DNA of 64,000 nucleotides from Tachypleus tridentatus (Eukaryota; Arthropoda; Merostomata; Xiphosura; Limulidae), in assembly GCF_004210375.1 (NCBI RefSeq), contig NC_134829.1:25870034-25934033 (forward strand), read 5' to 3'. This document shows, piece by piece, positions 42,801 to 57,800 of this stretch (position 1 is its first letter; each line of letters begins with the position of its first letter). The notes beneath the pieces are model-generated. The model saw only the letters and a program-made list of their open reading frames with translations. It was not told the origin of the DNA and ran no database searches. Both the position numbers and the translations under genes were made by a program.

Positions 42801-45800
42801 GTCACACAGTTACACAAGAAAGTTGGTAATCAAACACTCTCAAGTTAAACTGTCACACAGTTACACAAGAAAGTTGGTAATCAAACACTCTCAAGTTAAA
42901 CTGTCACACAGTTACACAAGAAAGTTGGTAATCAAACACTCTCAAGTTAAACTGTCACACAGTTACACAAGAAAGTTGGTAATCAAACACTCTCAAGTTA
43001 AACTGTCACACAGTTACACAAGAAAGTTGGTAATCAAACACTCTCAAGTTAAACTGTCACACAGTTACACAAGAAAGTTGGTAATCAAACACTCTCAAGT
43101 TAAACTGTCACACAGTTACACAAGAAAGTTGGTAATCAAACACTCTCAAGTTAAACTGTCACACAGTTACACAAGAAAGTTGGTAATCAAACACTCTCAA
43201 GTTAAACTGTCTGTCACACAGTTACACAAGAAAGTTGGTAATCAAACACTCTCAAGTTAAACTGTCACACAGTTACACAAGAAAGTTGGTAATCAAACAC
43301 TCTCAAGTTAAACTGTCACACAGTTACACAAGAAAGTTGGTAATCAAACACTCTCAAGTTAAACTGTCACACAGTTACACAAGAAAGTTGGTAATCAAAC
43401 ACTCTCAAGTTAAACTGTCACACAGTTACACAAGAAAGTTGGTAATCAAACACTCTCAAGTTAAACTGTCACACAGTTACACAAGAAAGTTGGTAATCAA
43501 ACACTCTCAGTTAAACTGTCACACAGTTACACAAGAAAGTTGGTAATCAAACACTCTCAAGTTAAACTGTCACACAGTTACACAAGAAAGTTGGTAATCA
43601 AACACTCTCAAGTTAAACTGTCACACAGTTACACAAGAAAGTTGGTAATCAAACACTCTCAAGTTAAACTGTCACACAGTTACACAAGAAAGTTGGTAAT
43701 CAAACACTCTCAAGTTAAACTGTCACACAGTTACACAAGAAAGTTGGTAATCAAACACTCTCAAGTTAAACTGTCACACAGTTACACAAGAAAGTTGGTA
43801 ATCAAACACTCTCAAGTTAAACTGTCACACAGTTACACAAGAAAGTTGGTAATCAAACACTCTCAAGTTAAACTGTCACACAGTTACACAAGAAAGTTGG
43901 TAATCAAACACTCTCAAGTTAAACTGTCACACAGTTACACAAGAAAGTTGGTAATCAAACACTCTCAAGTTAAACTGTCACACAGTTACACAAGAAAGTT
44001 GGTAATCAAACACTCTCAAGTTAAACTGTCACACAGTTACACAAGAAAGTTGGTAATCAAACACTCTCAAGTTAAACTGTCACACAGTTACACAAGAAAG
44101 TTGGTAATCAAACACTCTCAAGTTAAACTGTCACACAGTTACACAAGAAAGTTGGTAATCAAACACTCTCAAGTTAAACTGTCACACAGTTACACAAGAA
44201 AGTTGGTAATCAAACACTCTCAAGTTAAACTGTCACACAGTTACACAAGAAAGTTGGTAATCAAACACTCTCAAGTTAAACTGTCACACAGTTACACAAG
44301 AAAGTTGGTAATCAAACACTCTCAAGTTAAACTGTCACACAGTTACACAAGAAAGTTGGTAATCAAACACTCTCAAGTTAAACTGTCACACAGTTACACA
44401 AGAAAGTTGGTAATCAAACACTCTCAAGTTAAACTGTCACACAGTTACACAAGAAAGTTGGTAATCAAACACTCTCAAGTTAAACTGTCACACAGTTACA
44501 CAAGAAAGTTGGTAATCAAACACTCTCAAGTTAAACTGTCACACAGTTACACAAGAAAGTTGGTAATCAAACACTCTCAAGTTAAACTGTCACACAGTTA
44601 CACAAGAAAGTTGGTAATCAAACACTCTCAAGTTAAACTGTCACACAGTTACACAAGAAAGTTGGTAATCAAACACTCTCAAGTTAAACTGTCACACAGT
44701 TACACAAGAAAGTTGGTAATCAAACACTCTCAAGTTAAACTGTCACACAGTTACACAAGAAAGTTGGTAATCAAACACTCTCAAGTTAAACTGTCACACA
44801 GTTACACAAGAAAGTTGGTAATCAAACACTCTCAAGTTAAACTGTCACACAGTTACACAAGAAAGTTGGTAATCAAACACTCTCAAGTTAAACTGTCACA
44901 CAGTTACACAAGAAAGTTGGTAATCAAACACTCTCAAGTTAAACTGTCACACAGTTACACAAGAAAGTTGGTAATCAAACACTCTCAAGTTAAACTGTCA
45001 CACAGTTACACAAGAAAGTTGGTAATCAAACACTCTCAAGTTAAACTGTCACACAGTTACACAAGAAAGTTGGTAATCAAACACTCTCAAGTTAAACTGT
45101 CACACAGTTACACAAGTTGGTAATCAAACACTCTCAAGTTAAACTGTCACACAGTTACACAAGAAAGTTGGTAATCAAACACTCTCAAGTTAAACTGTCA
45201 CACAGTTACACAAGAAAGTTGGTAATCAAACACTCTCAAGTTAAACTGTCACACAGTTACACAAGAAAGTTGGTAATCAAACACTCTCAAGTTAAACTGT
45301 CACACAGTTACACAAGAAAGTTGGTAATCAAACACTCTCAAGTTAAACTGTCACACAGTTACACAAGAAAGTTGGTAATCAAACACTCTCAAGTTAAACT
45401 GTCACACAGTTACACAAGAAAGTTGGTAATCAAACACTCTCAAGTTAAACTGTCACACAGTTACACAAGAAAGTTGGTAATCAAACACTCTCAAGTTAAA
45501 CTGTCACACAGTTACACAAGAAAGTTGGTAATCAAACACTCTCAAGTTAAACTGTCACACAGTTACACAAGAAAGTTGGTAATCAAACACTCTCAAGTTA
45601 AACTGTCACACAGTTACACAAGAAAGTTGGTAATCAAACACTCTCAAGTTAAACTGTCACACAGTTACACAAGAAAGTTGGTAATCAAACACTCTCAAGT
45701 TAAACTGTCACACAGTTACACAAGAAAGTTGGTAATCAAACACTCTCAAGTTAAACTGTCACACAGTTACACAAGAAAGTTGGTAATCAAACACTCTCAA

Positions 45801-48800
45801 GTTAAACTGTCACACAGTTACACAAGAAAGTTGGTAATCAAACACTCTCAAGTTAAACTGTCACACAGTTACACAAGAAAGTTGGTAATCAAACACTCTC
45901 AAGTTAAACTGTCACACAGTTACACAAGAAAGTTGGTAATCAAACACTCTCAAGTTAAACTGTCACACAGTTACACAAGAAAGTTGGTAATCAAACACTC
46001 TCAAGTTAAACTGTCACACAGTTACACAAGAAAGTTGGTAATCAAACACTCTCAAGTTAAACTGTCACACAGTTACACAAGAAAGTTGGTAATCAAACAC
46101 TCTCAAGTTAAACTGTCACACAGTTACACAAGAAAGTTGGTAATCAAACACTCTCAAGTTAAACTGTCACACAGTTACACAAGAAAGTTGGTAATCAAAC
46201 ACTCTCAAGTTAAACTGTCACACAGTTACACAAGAAAGTTGGTAATCAAACACTCTCAAGTTAAACTGTCACACAGTTACACAAGAAAGTTGGTAATCAA
46301 ACACTCTCAAGTTAAACTGTCACACAGTTACACAAGAAAGTTGGTAATCAAACACTCTCAAGTTAAACTGTCACACAGTTACACAAGAAAGTTGGTAATC
46401 AAACACTCTCAAGTTAAACTGTCACACAGTTACACAAGAAAGTTGGTAATCAAACACTCTCAAGTTAAACTGTCACACAGTTACACAAGAAAGTTGGTAA
46501 TCAAACACTCTCAAGTTAAACTGTCACACAGTTACACAAAAGTTGGTAATCAAACACTCTCAAGTTAAACTGTCACACAGTTACACAAGAAAGTTGGTAA
46601 TCAAACACTCTCAAGTTAAACTGTCACACAGTTACACAAGAAAGTTGGTAATCAAACACTCTCAAGTTAAACTGTCACACAGTTACACAAGAAAGTTGGT
46701 AATCAAACACTCTCAAGTTAAACTGTCACACAGTTACACAAGAAAGTTGGTAATCAAACACTCTCAAGTTAAACTGTCACACAGTTACACAAGAAAGTTG
46801 GTAATCAAACACTCTCAAGTTAAACTGTCACACAGTTACACAAGAAAGTTGGTAATCAAACACTCTCAAGTTAAACTGTCACACAGTTACACAAGAAAGT
46901 TGGTAATCAAACACTCTCAAGTTAAACTGTCACACAGTTACACAAGAAAGTTGGTAATCAAACACTCTCAAGTTAAACTGTCACACAGTTACACAAGAAA
47001 GTTGGTAATCAAACACTCTCAAGTTAAACTGTCACACAGTTACACAAGAAAGTTGGTAATCAAACACTCTCAAGTTAAACTGTCACACAGTTACACAAGA
47101 AAGTTGGTAATCAAACACTCTCAAGTTAAACTGTCACACAGTTACACAAGAAAGTTGGTAATCAAACACTCTCAAGTTAAACTGTCACACAGTTACACAA
47201 GAAAGTTGGTAATCAAACACTCTCAAGTTAAACTGTCACACAGTTACACAAGAAAGTTGGTAATCAAACACTCTCAAGTTAAACTGTCACACAGTTACAC
47301 AAGAAAGTTGGTAATCAAACACTCTCAAGTTAAACTGTCACACAGTTACACAAGAAAGTTGGTAATCAAACACTCTCAAGTTAAACTGTCACACAGTTAC
47401 ACAAGAAAGTTGGTAATCAAACACTCTCAAGTTAAACTGTCACACAGTTACACAAGAAAGTTGGTAATCAAACACTCTCAAGTTAAACTGTCACACAGTT
47501 ACACAAGAAAGTTGGTAATCAAACACTCTCAAGTTAAACTGTCACACAGTTACACAAGAAAGTTGGTAATCAAACACTCTCAAGTTAAACTGTCACACAG
47601 TTACACAGTTGGTAATCAAACACTCTCAAGTTAAACTGTCACACAGTTACACAAGAAAGTTGGTAATCAAACACTCTCAAGTTAAACTGTCACACAGTTA
47701 CACAAGAAAGTTGGTAATCAAACACTCTCAAGTTAAACTGTCACACAGTTACACAAGAAAGTTGGTAATCAAACACTCTCAAGTTAAACTGTCACACAGT
47801 TACACAAGAAAGTTGGTAATCAAACACTCTCAAGTTAAACTGTCACACAGTTACACAAGAAAGTTGGTAATCAAACACTCTCAAGTTAAACTGTCACACA
47901 GTTACACAAGAAAGTTGGTAATCAAACACTCTCAAGTTAAACTGTCACACAGTTACACAAGAAAGTTGGTAATCAAACACTCTCAAGTTAAACTGTCACA
48001 CAGTTACACAAGAAAGTTGGTAATCAAACACTCTCAAGTTAAACTGTCACACAGTTACACAAGAAAGTTGGTAATCAAACACTCTCAAGTTAAACTGTCA
48101 CACAGTTACACAAGAAAGTTGGTAATCAAACACTCTCAAGTTAAACTGTCACACAGTTACACAAGAAAGTTGGTAATCAAACACTCTCAAGTTAAACTGT
48201 CACACAGTTACACAAGAAAGTTGGTAATCAAACACTCTCAAGTTAAACTGTCACACAGTTACACAAGAAAGTTGGTAATCAAACACTCTCAAGTTAAACT
48301 GTCACACAGTTACACAAGAAAGTTGGTAATCAAACACTCTCAAGTTAAACTGTCACACAGTTACACAAGAAAGTTGGTAATCAAACACTCTCAAGTTAAA
48401 CTGTCACACAGTTACACAAGAAAGTTGGTAATCAAACACTCTCAAGTTAAACTGTCACACAGTTACACAAGAAAGTTGGTAATCAAACACTCTCAAGTTA
48501 AACTGTCACACAGTTACACAAGAAAGTTGGTAATCAAACACTCTCAAGTTAAACTGTCACACAGTTACACAAGAAAGTTGGTAATCAAACACTCTCAAGT
48601 TAAACTGTCACACAGTTACACAAGAAAGTTGGTAATCAAACACTCTCAAGTTAAACTGTCACACAGTTACACAAGAAAGTTGGTAATCAAACACTCTCAA
48701 GTTAAACTGTCACACAGTTACACAAGAAAGTTGGTAATCAAACACTCTCAAGTTAAACTGTCACACAGTTACACAAGAAAGTTGGTAATCAAACACTCTC

Positions 48801-51800
48801 AAGTTAAACTGTCACACAGTTACACAAGAAAGTTGGTAATCAAACACTCTCAAGTTAAACTGTCACACAGTTACACAAGAAAGTTGGTAATCAAACACTC
48901 TCAAGTTAAACTGTCACACAGTTACACAAGAAAGTTGGTAATCAAACACTCTCAAGTTAAACTGTCACACAGTTACACAAGAAAGTTGGTAATCAAACAC
49001 TCTCAAGTTAAACTGTCACACAGTTACACAAGAAAGTTGGTAATCAAACACTCTCAAGTTAAACTGTCACACAGTTACACAAGAAAGTTGGTAATCAAAC
49101 ACTCTCAAGTTAAACTGTCACACAGTTACACAAGAAAGTTGGTAATCAAACACTCTCAAGTTAAACTGTCACACAGTTACACAAGAAAGTTGGTAATCAA
49201 ACACTCTCAAGTTAAACTGTCACACAGTTACACAAGAAAGTTGGTAATCAAACACTCTCAAGTTAAACTGTCACACAGTTACACAAGAAAGTTGGTAATC
49301 AAACACTCTCAAGTTAAACTGTCACACAGTTACACAAGAAAGTTGGTAATCAAACACTCTCAAGTTAAACTGTCACACAGTTACACAAGAAAGTTGGTAA
49401 TCAAACACTCTCAAGTTAAACTGTCACACAGTTACACAAGAAAGTTGGTAATCAAACACTCTCAAGTTAAACTGTCACACAGTTACACAAGAAAGTTGGT
49501 AATCAAACACTCTCAAGTTAAACTGTCACACAGTTACACAAGAAAGTTGGTAATCAAACACTCTCAAGTTAAACTGTCACACAGTTACACAAGAAAGTTG
49601 GTAATCAAACACTCTCAAGTTAAACTGTCACACAGTTACACAAGAAAGTTGGTAATCAAACACTCTCAAGTTAAACTGTCACACAGTTACACAAGAAAGT
49701 TGGTAATCAAACACTCTCAAGTTAAACTGTCACACAGTTACACAAGAAAGTTGGTAATCAAACACTCTCAAGTTAAACTGTCACACAGTTACACAAGAAA
49801 GTTGGTAATCAAACACTCTCAAGTTAAACTGTCACACAGTTACACAAGAAAGTTGGTAATCAAACACTCTCAAGTTAAACTGTCACACAGTTACACAAGA
49901 AAGTTGGTAATCAAACACTCTCAAGTTAAACTGTCACACAGTTACACAAGAAAGTTGGTAATCAAACACTCTCAAGTTAAACTGTCACACAGTTACACAA
50001 GAAAGTTGGTAATCAAACACTCTCAAGTTAAACTGTCACACAGTTACACAAGAAAGTTGGTAATCAAACACTCTCAAGTTAAACTGTCACACAGTTACAC
50101 AAGAAAGTTGGTAATCAAACACTCTCAAGTTAAACTGTCACACAGTTACACAAGAAAGTTGGTAATCAAACACTCTCAAGTTAAACTGTCACACAGTTAC
50201 ACAAGAAAGTTGGTAATCAAACACTCTCAAGTTAAACTGTCACACAGTTACACAAGAAAGTTGGTAATCAAACACTCTCAAGTTAAACTGTCACACAGTT
50301 ACACAAGAAAGTTGGTAATCAAACACTCTCAAGTTAAACTGTCACACAGTTACACAAGAAAGTTGGTAATCAAACACTCTCAAGTTAAACTGTCACACAG
50401 TTACACAAGAAAGTTGGTAATCAAACACTCTCAAGTTAAACTGTCACACAGTTACACAAGAAAGTTGGTAATCAAACACTCTCAAGTTAAACTGTCACAC
50501 AGTTACACAAGAAAGTTGGTAATCAAACACTCTCAAGTTAAACTGTCACACAGTTACACAAGAAAGTTGGTAATCAAACACTCTCAAGTTAAACTGTCAC
50601 ACAGTTACACAAGAAAGTTGGTAATCAAACACTCTCAAGTTAAACTGTCACACAGTTACACAAGAAAGTTGGTAATCAAACACTCTCAAGTTAAACTGTC
50701 ACACAGTTACACAAGAAAGTTGGTAATCAAACACTCTCAAGTTAAACTGTCACACAGTTACACAAGAAAGTTGGTAATCAAACACTCTCAAGTTAAACTG
50801 TCACACAGTTACACAAGAAAGTTGGTAATCAAACACTCTCAAGTTAAACTGTCACACAGTTACACAGGTAATCAAACACTCTCAAGTTAAACTGTCACAC
50901 AGTTACACAAGAAAGTTGGTAATCAAACACTCTCAAGTTAAACTGTCACACAGTTACACAAGAAAGTTGGTAATCAAACACTCTCAAGTTAAACTGTCAC
51001 ACAGTTACACAAGAAAGTTGGTAATCAAACACTCTCAAGTTAAACTGTCACACAGTTACACAAGAAAGTTGGTAATCAAACACTCTCAAGTTAAACTGTC
51101 ACACAGTTACACAAGAAAGTTGGTAATCAAACACTCTCAAGTTAAACTGTCACACAGTTACACAAGAAAGTTGGTAATCAAACACTCTCAAGTTAAACTG
51201 TCACACAGTTACACAAGAAAGTTGGTAATCAAACACTCTCAAGTTAAACTGTCACACAGTTACACAAGAAAGTTGGTAATCAAACACTCTCAAGTTAAAC
51301 TGTCACACAGTTACACAAGAAAGTTGGTAATCAAACACTCTCAAGTTAAACTGTCACACAGTTACACAAGAAAGTTGGTAATCAAACACTCTCAAGTTAA
51401 ACTGTCACACAGTTACACAAGAAAGTTGGTAATCAAACACTCTCAAGTTAAACTGTCACACAGTTACACAAGAAAGTTGGTAATCAAACACTCTCAAGTT
51501 AAACTGTCACACAGTTACACAAGAAAGTTGGTAATCAAACACTCTCAAGTTAAACTGTCACACAGTTACACAAGAAAGTTGGTAATCAAACACTCTCAAG
51601 TTAAACTGTCACACAGTTACACAAGAAAGTTGGTAATCAAACACTCTCAAGTTAAACTGTCACACAGTTACACAAGAAAGTTGGTAATCAAACACTCTCA
51701 AGTTAAACTGTCACACAGTTACACAAGAAAGTTGGTAATCAAACACTCTCAAGTTAAACTGTCACACAGTTACACAAGAAAGTTGGTAATCAAACACTCT

Positions 51801-54800
51801 CAAGTTAAACTGTCACACAGTTACACAAGAAAGTTGGTAATCAAACACTCTCAAGTTAAACTGTCACACAGTTACACAAGAAAGTTGGTAATCAAACACT
51901 CTCAAGTTAAACTGTCACACAGTTACACAAGAAAGTTGGTAATCAAACACTCTCAAGTTAAACTGTCACACAGTTACACAAGAAAGTTGGTAATCAAACA
52001 CTCTCAAGTTAAACTGTCACACAGTTACACAAGAAAGTTGGTAATCAAACACTCTCAAGTTAAACTGTCACACAGTTACACAAGAAAGTTGGTAATCAAA
52101 CACTCTCAAGTTAAACTGTCACACAGTTACACAAGAAAGTTGGTAATCAAACACTCTCAAGTTAAACTGTCACACAGTTACACAAGAAAGTTGGTAATCA
52201 AACACTCTCAAGTTAAACTGTCACACAGTTACACAAGAAAGTTGGTAATCAAACACTCTCAAGTTAAACTGTCACACAGTTACACAAGAAAGTTGGTAAT
52301 CAAACACTCTCAAGTTAAACTGTCACACAGTTACACAAGAAAGTTGGTAATCAAACACTCTCAAGTTAAACTGTCACACAGTTACACAAGAAAGTTGGTA
52401 ATCAAACACTCTCAAGTTAAACTGTCACACAGTTACACAAGAAAGTTGGTAATCAAACACTCTCAAGTTAAACTGTCACACAGTTACACAAGAAAGTTGG
52501 TAATCAAACACTCTCAAGTTAAACTGTCACACAGTTACACAAGAAAGTTGGTAATCAAACACTCTCAAGTTAAACTGTCACACAGTTACACAAGAAAGTT
52601 GGTAATCAAACACTCTCAAGTTAAACTGTCACACAGTTACACAAGAAAGTTGGTAATCAAACACTCTCAAGTTAAACTGTCACACAGTTACACAAGAAAG
52701 TTGGTAATCAAACACTCTCAAGTTAAACTGTCACACAGTTACACAAGAAAGTTGGTAATCAAACACTCTCAAGTTAAACTGTCACACAGTTACACAAGAA
52801 AGTTGGTAATCAAACACTCTCAAGTTAAACTGTCACACAGTTACACAAGAAAGTTGGTAATCAAACACTCTCAAGTTAAACTGTCACACAGTTACACAAG
52901 AAAGTTGGTAATCAAACACTCTCAAGTTAAACTGTCACACAGTTACACAAGAAAGTTGGTAATCAAACACTCTCAAGTTAAACTGTCACACAGTTACACA
53001 AGAAAGTTGGTAATCAAACACTCTCAAGTTAAACTGTCACACAGTTACACAAGAAAGTTGGTAATCAAACACTCTCAAGTTAAACTGTCACACAGTTACA
53101 CAAGAAAGTTGGTAATCAAACACTCTCAAGTTAAACTGTCACACAGTTACACAAGAAAGTTGGTAATCAAACACTCTCAAGTTAAACTGTCACACAGTTA
53201 CACAAGAAAGTTGGTAATCAAACACTCTCAAGTTAAACTGTCACACAGTTACACAAGAAAGTTGGTAATCAAACACTCTCAAGTTAAACTGTCACACAGT
53301 TACACAAGAAAGTTGGTAATCAAACACTCTCAAGTTAAACTGTCACACAGTTACACAAAAAGTTGGTAATCAAACACTCTCAAGTTAAACTGTCACACAG
53401 TTACACAAGAAAGTTGGTAATCAAACACTCTCAAGTTAAACTGTCACACAGTTACACAAGAAAGTTGGTAATCAAACACTCTCAAGTTAAACTGTCACAC
53501 AGTTACACAAGAAAGTTGGTAATCAAACACTCTCAAGTTAAACTGTCACACAGTTACACAAGAAAGTTGGTAATCAAACACTCTCAAGTTAAACTGTCAC
53601 ACAGTTACACAAGAAAGTTGGTAATCAAACACTCTCAAGTTAAACTGTCACACAGTTACACAAGAAAGTTGGTAATCAAACACTCTCAAGTTAAACTGTC
53701 ACACAGTTACACAAGAAAGTTGGTAATCAAACACTCTCAAGTTAAACTGTCACACAGTTACACAAGAAAGTTGGTAATCAAACACTCTCAAGTTAAACTG
53801 TCACACAGTTACACAAAAAGTTGGTAATCAAACACTCTCAAGTTAAACTGTCACACAGTTACACAAGAAAGTTGGTAATCAAACACTCTCAAGTTAAACT
53901 GTCACACAGTTACACAAGAAAGTTGGTAATCAAACACTCTCAAGTTAAACTGTCACACAGTTACACAAGAAAGTTGGTAATCAAACACTCTCAAGTTAAA
54001 CTGTCACACAGTTACACAAGAAAGTTGGTAATCAAACACTCTCAAGTTAAACTGTCACACAGTTACACAAGAAAGTTGGTAATCAAACACTCTCAAGTTA
54101 AACTGTCACACAGTTACACAAGAAAGTTGGTAATCAAACACTCTCAAGTTAAACTGTCACACAGTTACACAAGAAAGTTGGTAATCAAACACTCTCAAGT
54201 TAAACTGTCACACAGTTACACAAGAAAGTTGGTAATCAAACACTCTCAAGTTAAACTGTCACACAGTTACACAAGAAAGTTGGTAATCAAACACTCTCAA
54301 GTTAAACTGTCACACAGTTACACAAGAAAGTTGGTAATCAAACACTCTCAAGTTAAACTGTCACACAGTTACACAAGAAAGTTGGTAATCAAACACTCTC
54401 AAGTTAAACTGTCACACAGTTACACAAAAAGTTGGTAATCAAACACTCTCAAGTTAAACTGTCACACAGTTACACAAGAAAGTTGGTAATCAAACACTCT
54501 CAAGTTAAACTGTCACACAGTTACACAAGAAAGTTGGTAATCAAACACTCTCAAGTTAAACTGTCACACAGTTACACAAGAAAGTTGGTAATCAAACACT
54601 CTCAAGTTAAACTGTCACACAGTTACACAAGAAAGTTGGTAATCAAACACTCTCAAGTTAAACTGTCACACAGTTACACAAGAAAGTTGGTAATCAAACA
54701 CTCTCAAGTTAAACTGTCACACAGTTACACAAGAAAGTTGGTAATCAAACACTCTCAAGTTAAACTGTCACACAGTTACACAAGAAAGTTGGTAATCAAA

Positions 54801-57800
54801 CACTCTCAAGTTAAACTGTCACACAGTTACACAAGAAAGTTGGTAATCAAACACTCTCAAGTTAAACTGTCACACAGTTACACAAGAAAGTTGGTAATCA
54901 AACACTCTCAAGTTAAACTGTCACACAGTTACACAAGAAAGTTGGTAATCAAACACTCTCAAGTTAAACTGTCACACAGTTACACAAGAAAGTTGGTAAT
55001 CAAACACTCTCAAGTTAAACTGTCACACAGTTACACAAGAAAGTTGGTAATCAAACACTCTCAAGTTAAACTGTCACACAGTTACACAAGAAAGTTGGTA
55101 ATCAAACACTCTCAAGTTAAACTGTCACACAGTTACACAAGAAAGTTGGTAATCAAACACTCTCAAGTTAAACTGTCACACAGTTACACAAGAAAGTTGG
55201 TAATCAAACACTCTCAAGTTAAACTGTCACACAGTTACACAAGAAAGTTGGTAATCAAACACTCTCAAGTTAAACTGTCACACAGTTACACAAGAAAGTT
55301 GGTAATCAAACACTCTCAAGTTAAACTGTCACACAGTTACACAAGAAAGTTGGTAATCAAACACTCTCAAGTTAAACTGTCACACAGTTACACAAGAAAG
55401 TTGGTAATCAAACACTCTCAAGTTAAACTGTCACACAGTTACACAAGAAAGTTGGTAATCAAACACTCTCAAGTTAAACTGTCACACAGTTACACAAGAA
55501 AGTTGGTAATCAAACACTCTCAAGTTAAACTGTCACACAGTTACACAAGAAAGTTGGTAATCAAACACTCTCAAGTTAAACTGTCACACAGTTACACAAG
55601 AAAGTTGGTAATCAAACACTCTCAAGTTAAACTGTCACACAGTTACACAAGAAAGTTGGTAATCAAACACTCTCAAGTTAAACTGTCACACAGTTACACA
55701 AGAAAGTTGGTAATCAAACACTCTCAAGTTAAACTGTCACACAGTTACACAAGAAAGTTGGTAATCAAACACTCTCAAGTTAAACTGTCACACAGTTACA
55801 CAAGAAAGTTGGTAATCAAACACTCTCAAGTTAAACTGTCACACAGTTACACAAGAAAGTTGGTAATCAAACACTCTCAAGTTAAACTGTCACACAGTTA
55901 CACAAGAAAGTTGGTAATCAAACACTCTCAAGTTAAACTGTCACACAGTTACACAAGAAAGTTGGTAATCAAACACTCTCAAGTTAAACTGTCACACAGT
56001 TACACAAGAAAGTTGGTAATCAAACACTCTCAAGTTAAACTGTCACACAGTTACACAAGAAAGTTGGTAATCAAACACTCTCAAGTTAAACTGTCACACA
56101 GTTACACAAGAAAGTTGGTAATCAAACACTCTCAAGTTAAACTGTCACACAGTTACACAAGAAAGTTGGTAATCAAACACTCTCAAGTTAAACTGTCACA
56201 CAGTTACACAAGAAAGTTGGTAATCAAACACTCTCAAGTTAAACTGTCACACAGTTACACAAGAAAGTTGGTAATCAAACACTCTCAAGTTAAACTGTCA
56301 CACAGTTACACAAGAAAGTTGGTAATCAAACACTCTCAAGTTAAACTGTCACACAGTTACACAAGAAAGTTGGTAATCAAACACTCTCAAGTTAAACTGT
56401 CACACAGTTACACAAGAAAGTTGGTAATCAAACACTCTCAAGTTAAACTGTCACACAGTTACACAAGAAAGTTGGTAATCAAACACTCTCAAGTTAAACT
56501 GTCACACAGTTACACAAGAAAGTTGGTAATCAAACACTCTCAAGTTAAACTGTCACACAGTTACACAAGAAAGTTGGTAATCAAACACTCTCAAGTTAAA
56601 CTGTCACACAGTTACACAAGAAAGTTGGTAATCAAACACTCTCAAGTTAAACTGTCACACAGTTACACAAGAAAGTTGGTAATCAAACACTCTCAAGTTA
56701 AACTGTCACACAGTTACACAAGAAAGTTGGTAATCAAACACTCTCAAGTTAAACTGTCACACAGTTACACAAGAAAGTTGGTAATCAAACACTCTCAAGT
56801 TAAACTGTCACACAGTTACACAAGAAAGTTGGTAATCAAACACTCTCAAGTTAAACTGTCAAACTGTCACACAGTTACACAAGAAAGTTGGTAATCAAAC
56901 ACTCTCAAGTTAAACTGTCACACAGTTACACAAGAAAGTTGGTAATCAAACACTCTCAAGTTAAACTGTCACACAGTTACACAAGAAAGTTGGTAATCAA
57001 ACACTCTCAAGTTAAACTGTCACACAGTTACACAAGAAAGTTGGTAATCAAACACTCTCAAGTTAAACTGTCACACAGTTACACAAGAAAGTTGGTAATC
57101 AAACACTCTCAAGTTAAACTGTCACACAGTTACACAAAAGTTGGTAATCAAACACTCTCAAGTTAAACTGTCACACAGTTACACAAGAAAGTTGGTAATC
57201 AAACACTCTCAAGTTAAACTGTCACACAGTTACACAAGAAAGTTGGTAATCAAACACTCTCAAGTTAAACTGTCACACAGTTACACAAGAAAGTTGGTAA
57301 TCAAACACTCTCAAGTTAAACTGTCACACAGTTACACAAGAAAGTTGGTAATCAAACACTCTCAAGTTAAACTGTCACACAGTTACACAAGAAAGTTGGT
57401 AATCAAACACTCTCAAGTTAAACTGTCACACAGTTACACAAGAAAGTTGGTAATCAAACACTCTCAAGTTAAACTGTCACACAGTTACACAAGAAAGTTG
57501 GTAATCAAACACTCTCAAGTTAAACTGTCACACAGTTACACAAGAAAGTTGGTAATCAAACACTCTCAAGTTAAACTGTCACACAGTTACACAAGAAAGT
57601 TGGTAATCAAACACTCTCAAGTTAAACTGTCACACAGTTACACAAGAAAGTTGGTAATCAAACACTCTCAAGTTAAACTGTCACACAGTTACACAAGAAA
57701 GTTGGTAATCAAACACTCTCAAGTTAAACTGTCACACAGTTACACAAGAAAGTTGGTAATCAAACACTCTCAAGTTAAACTGTCACACAGTTACAACTTG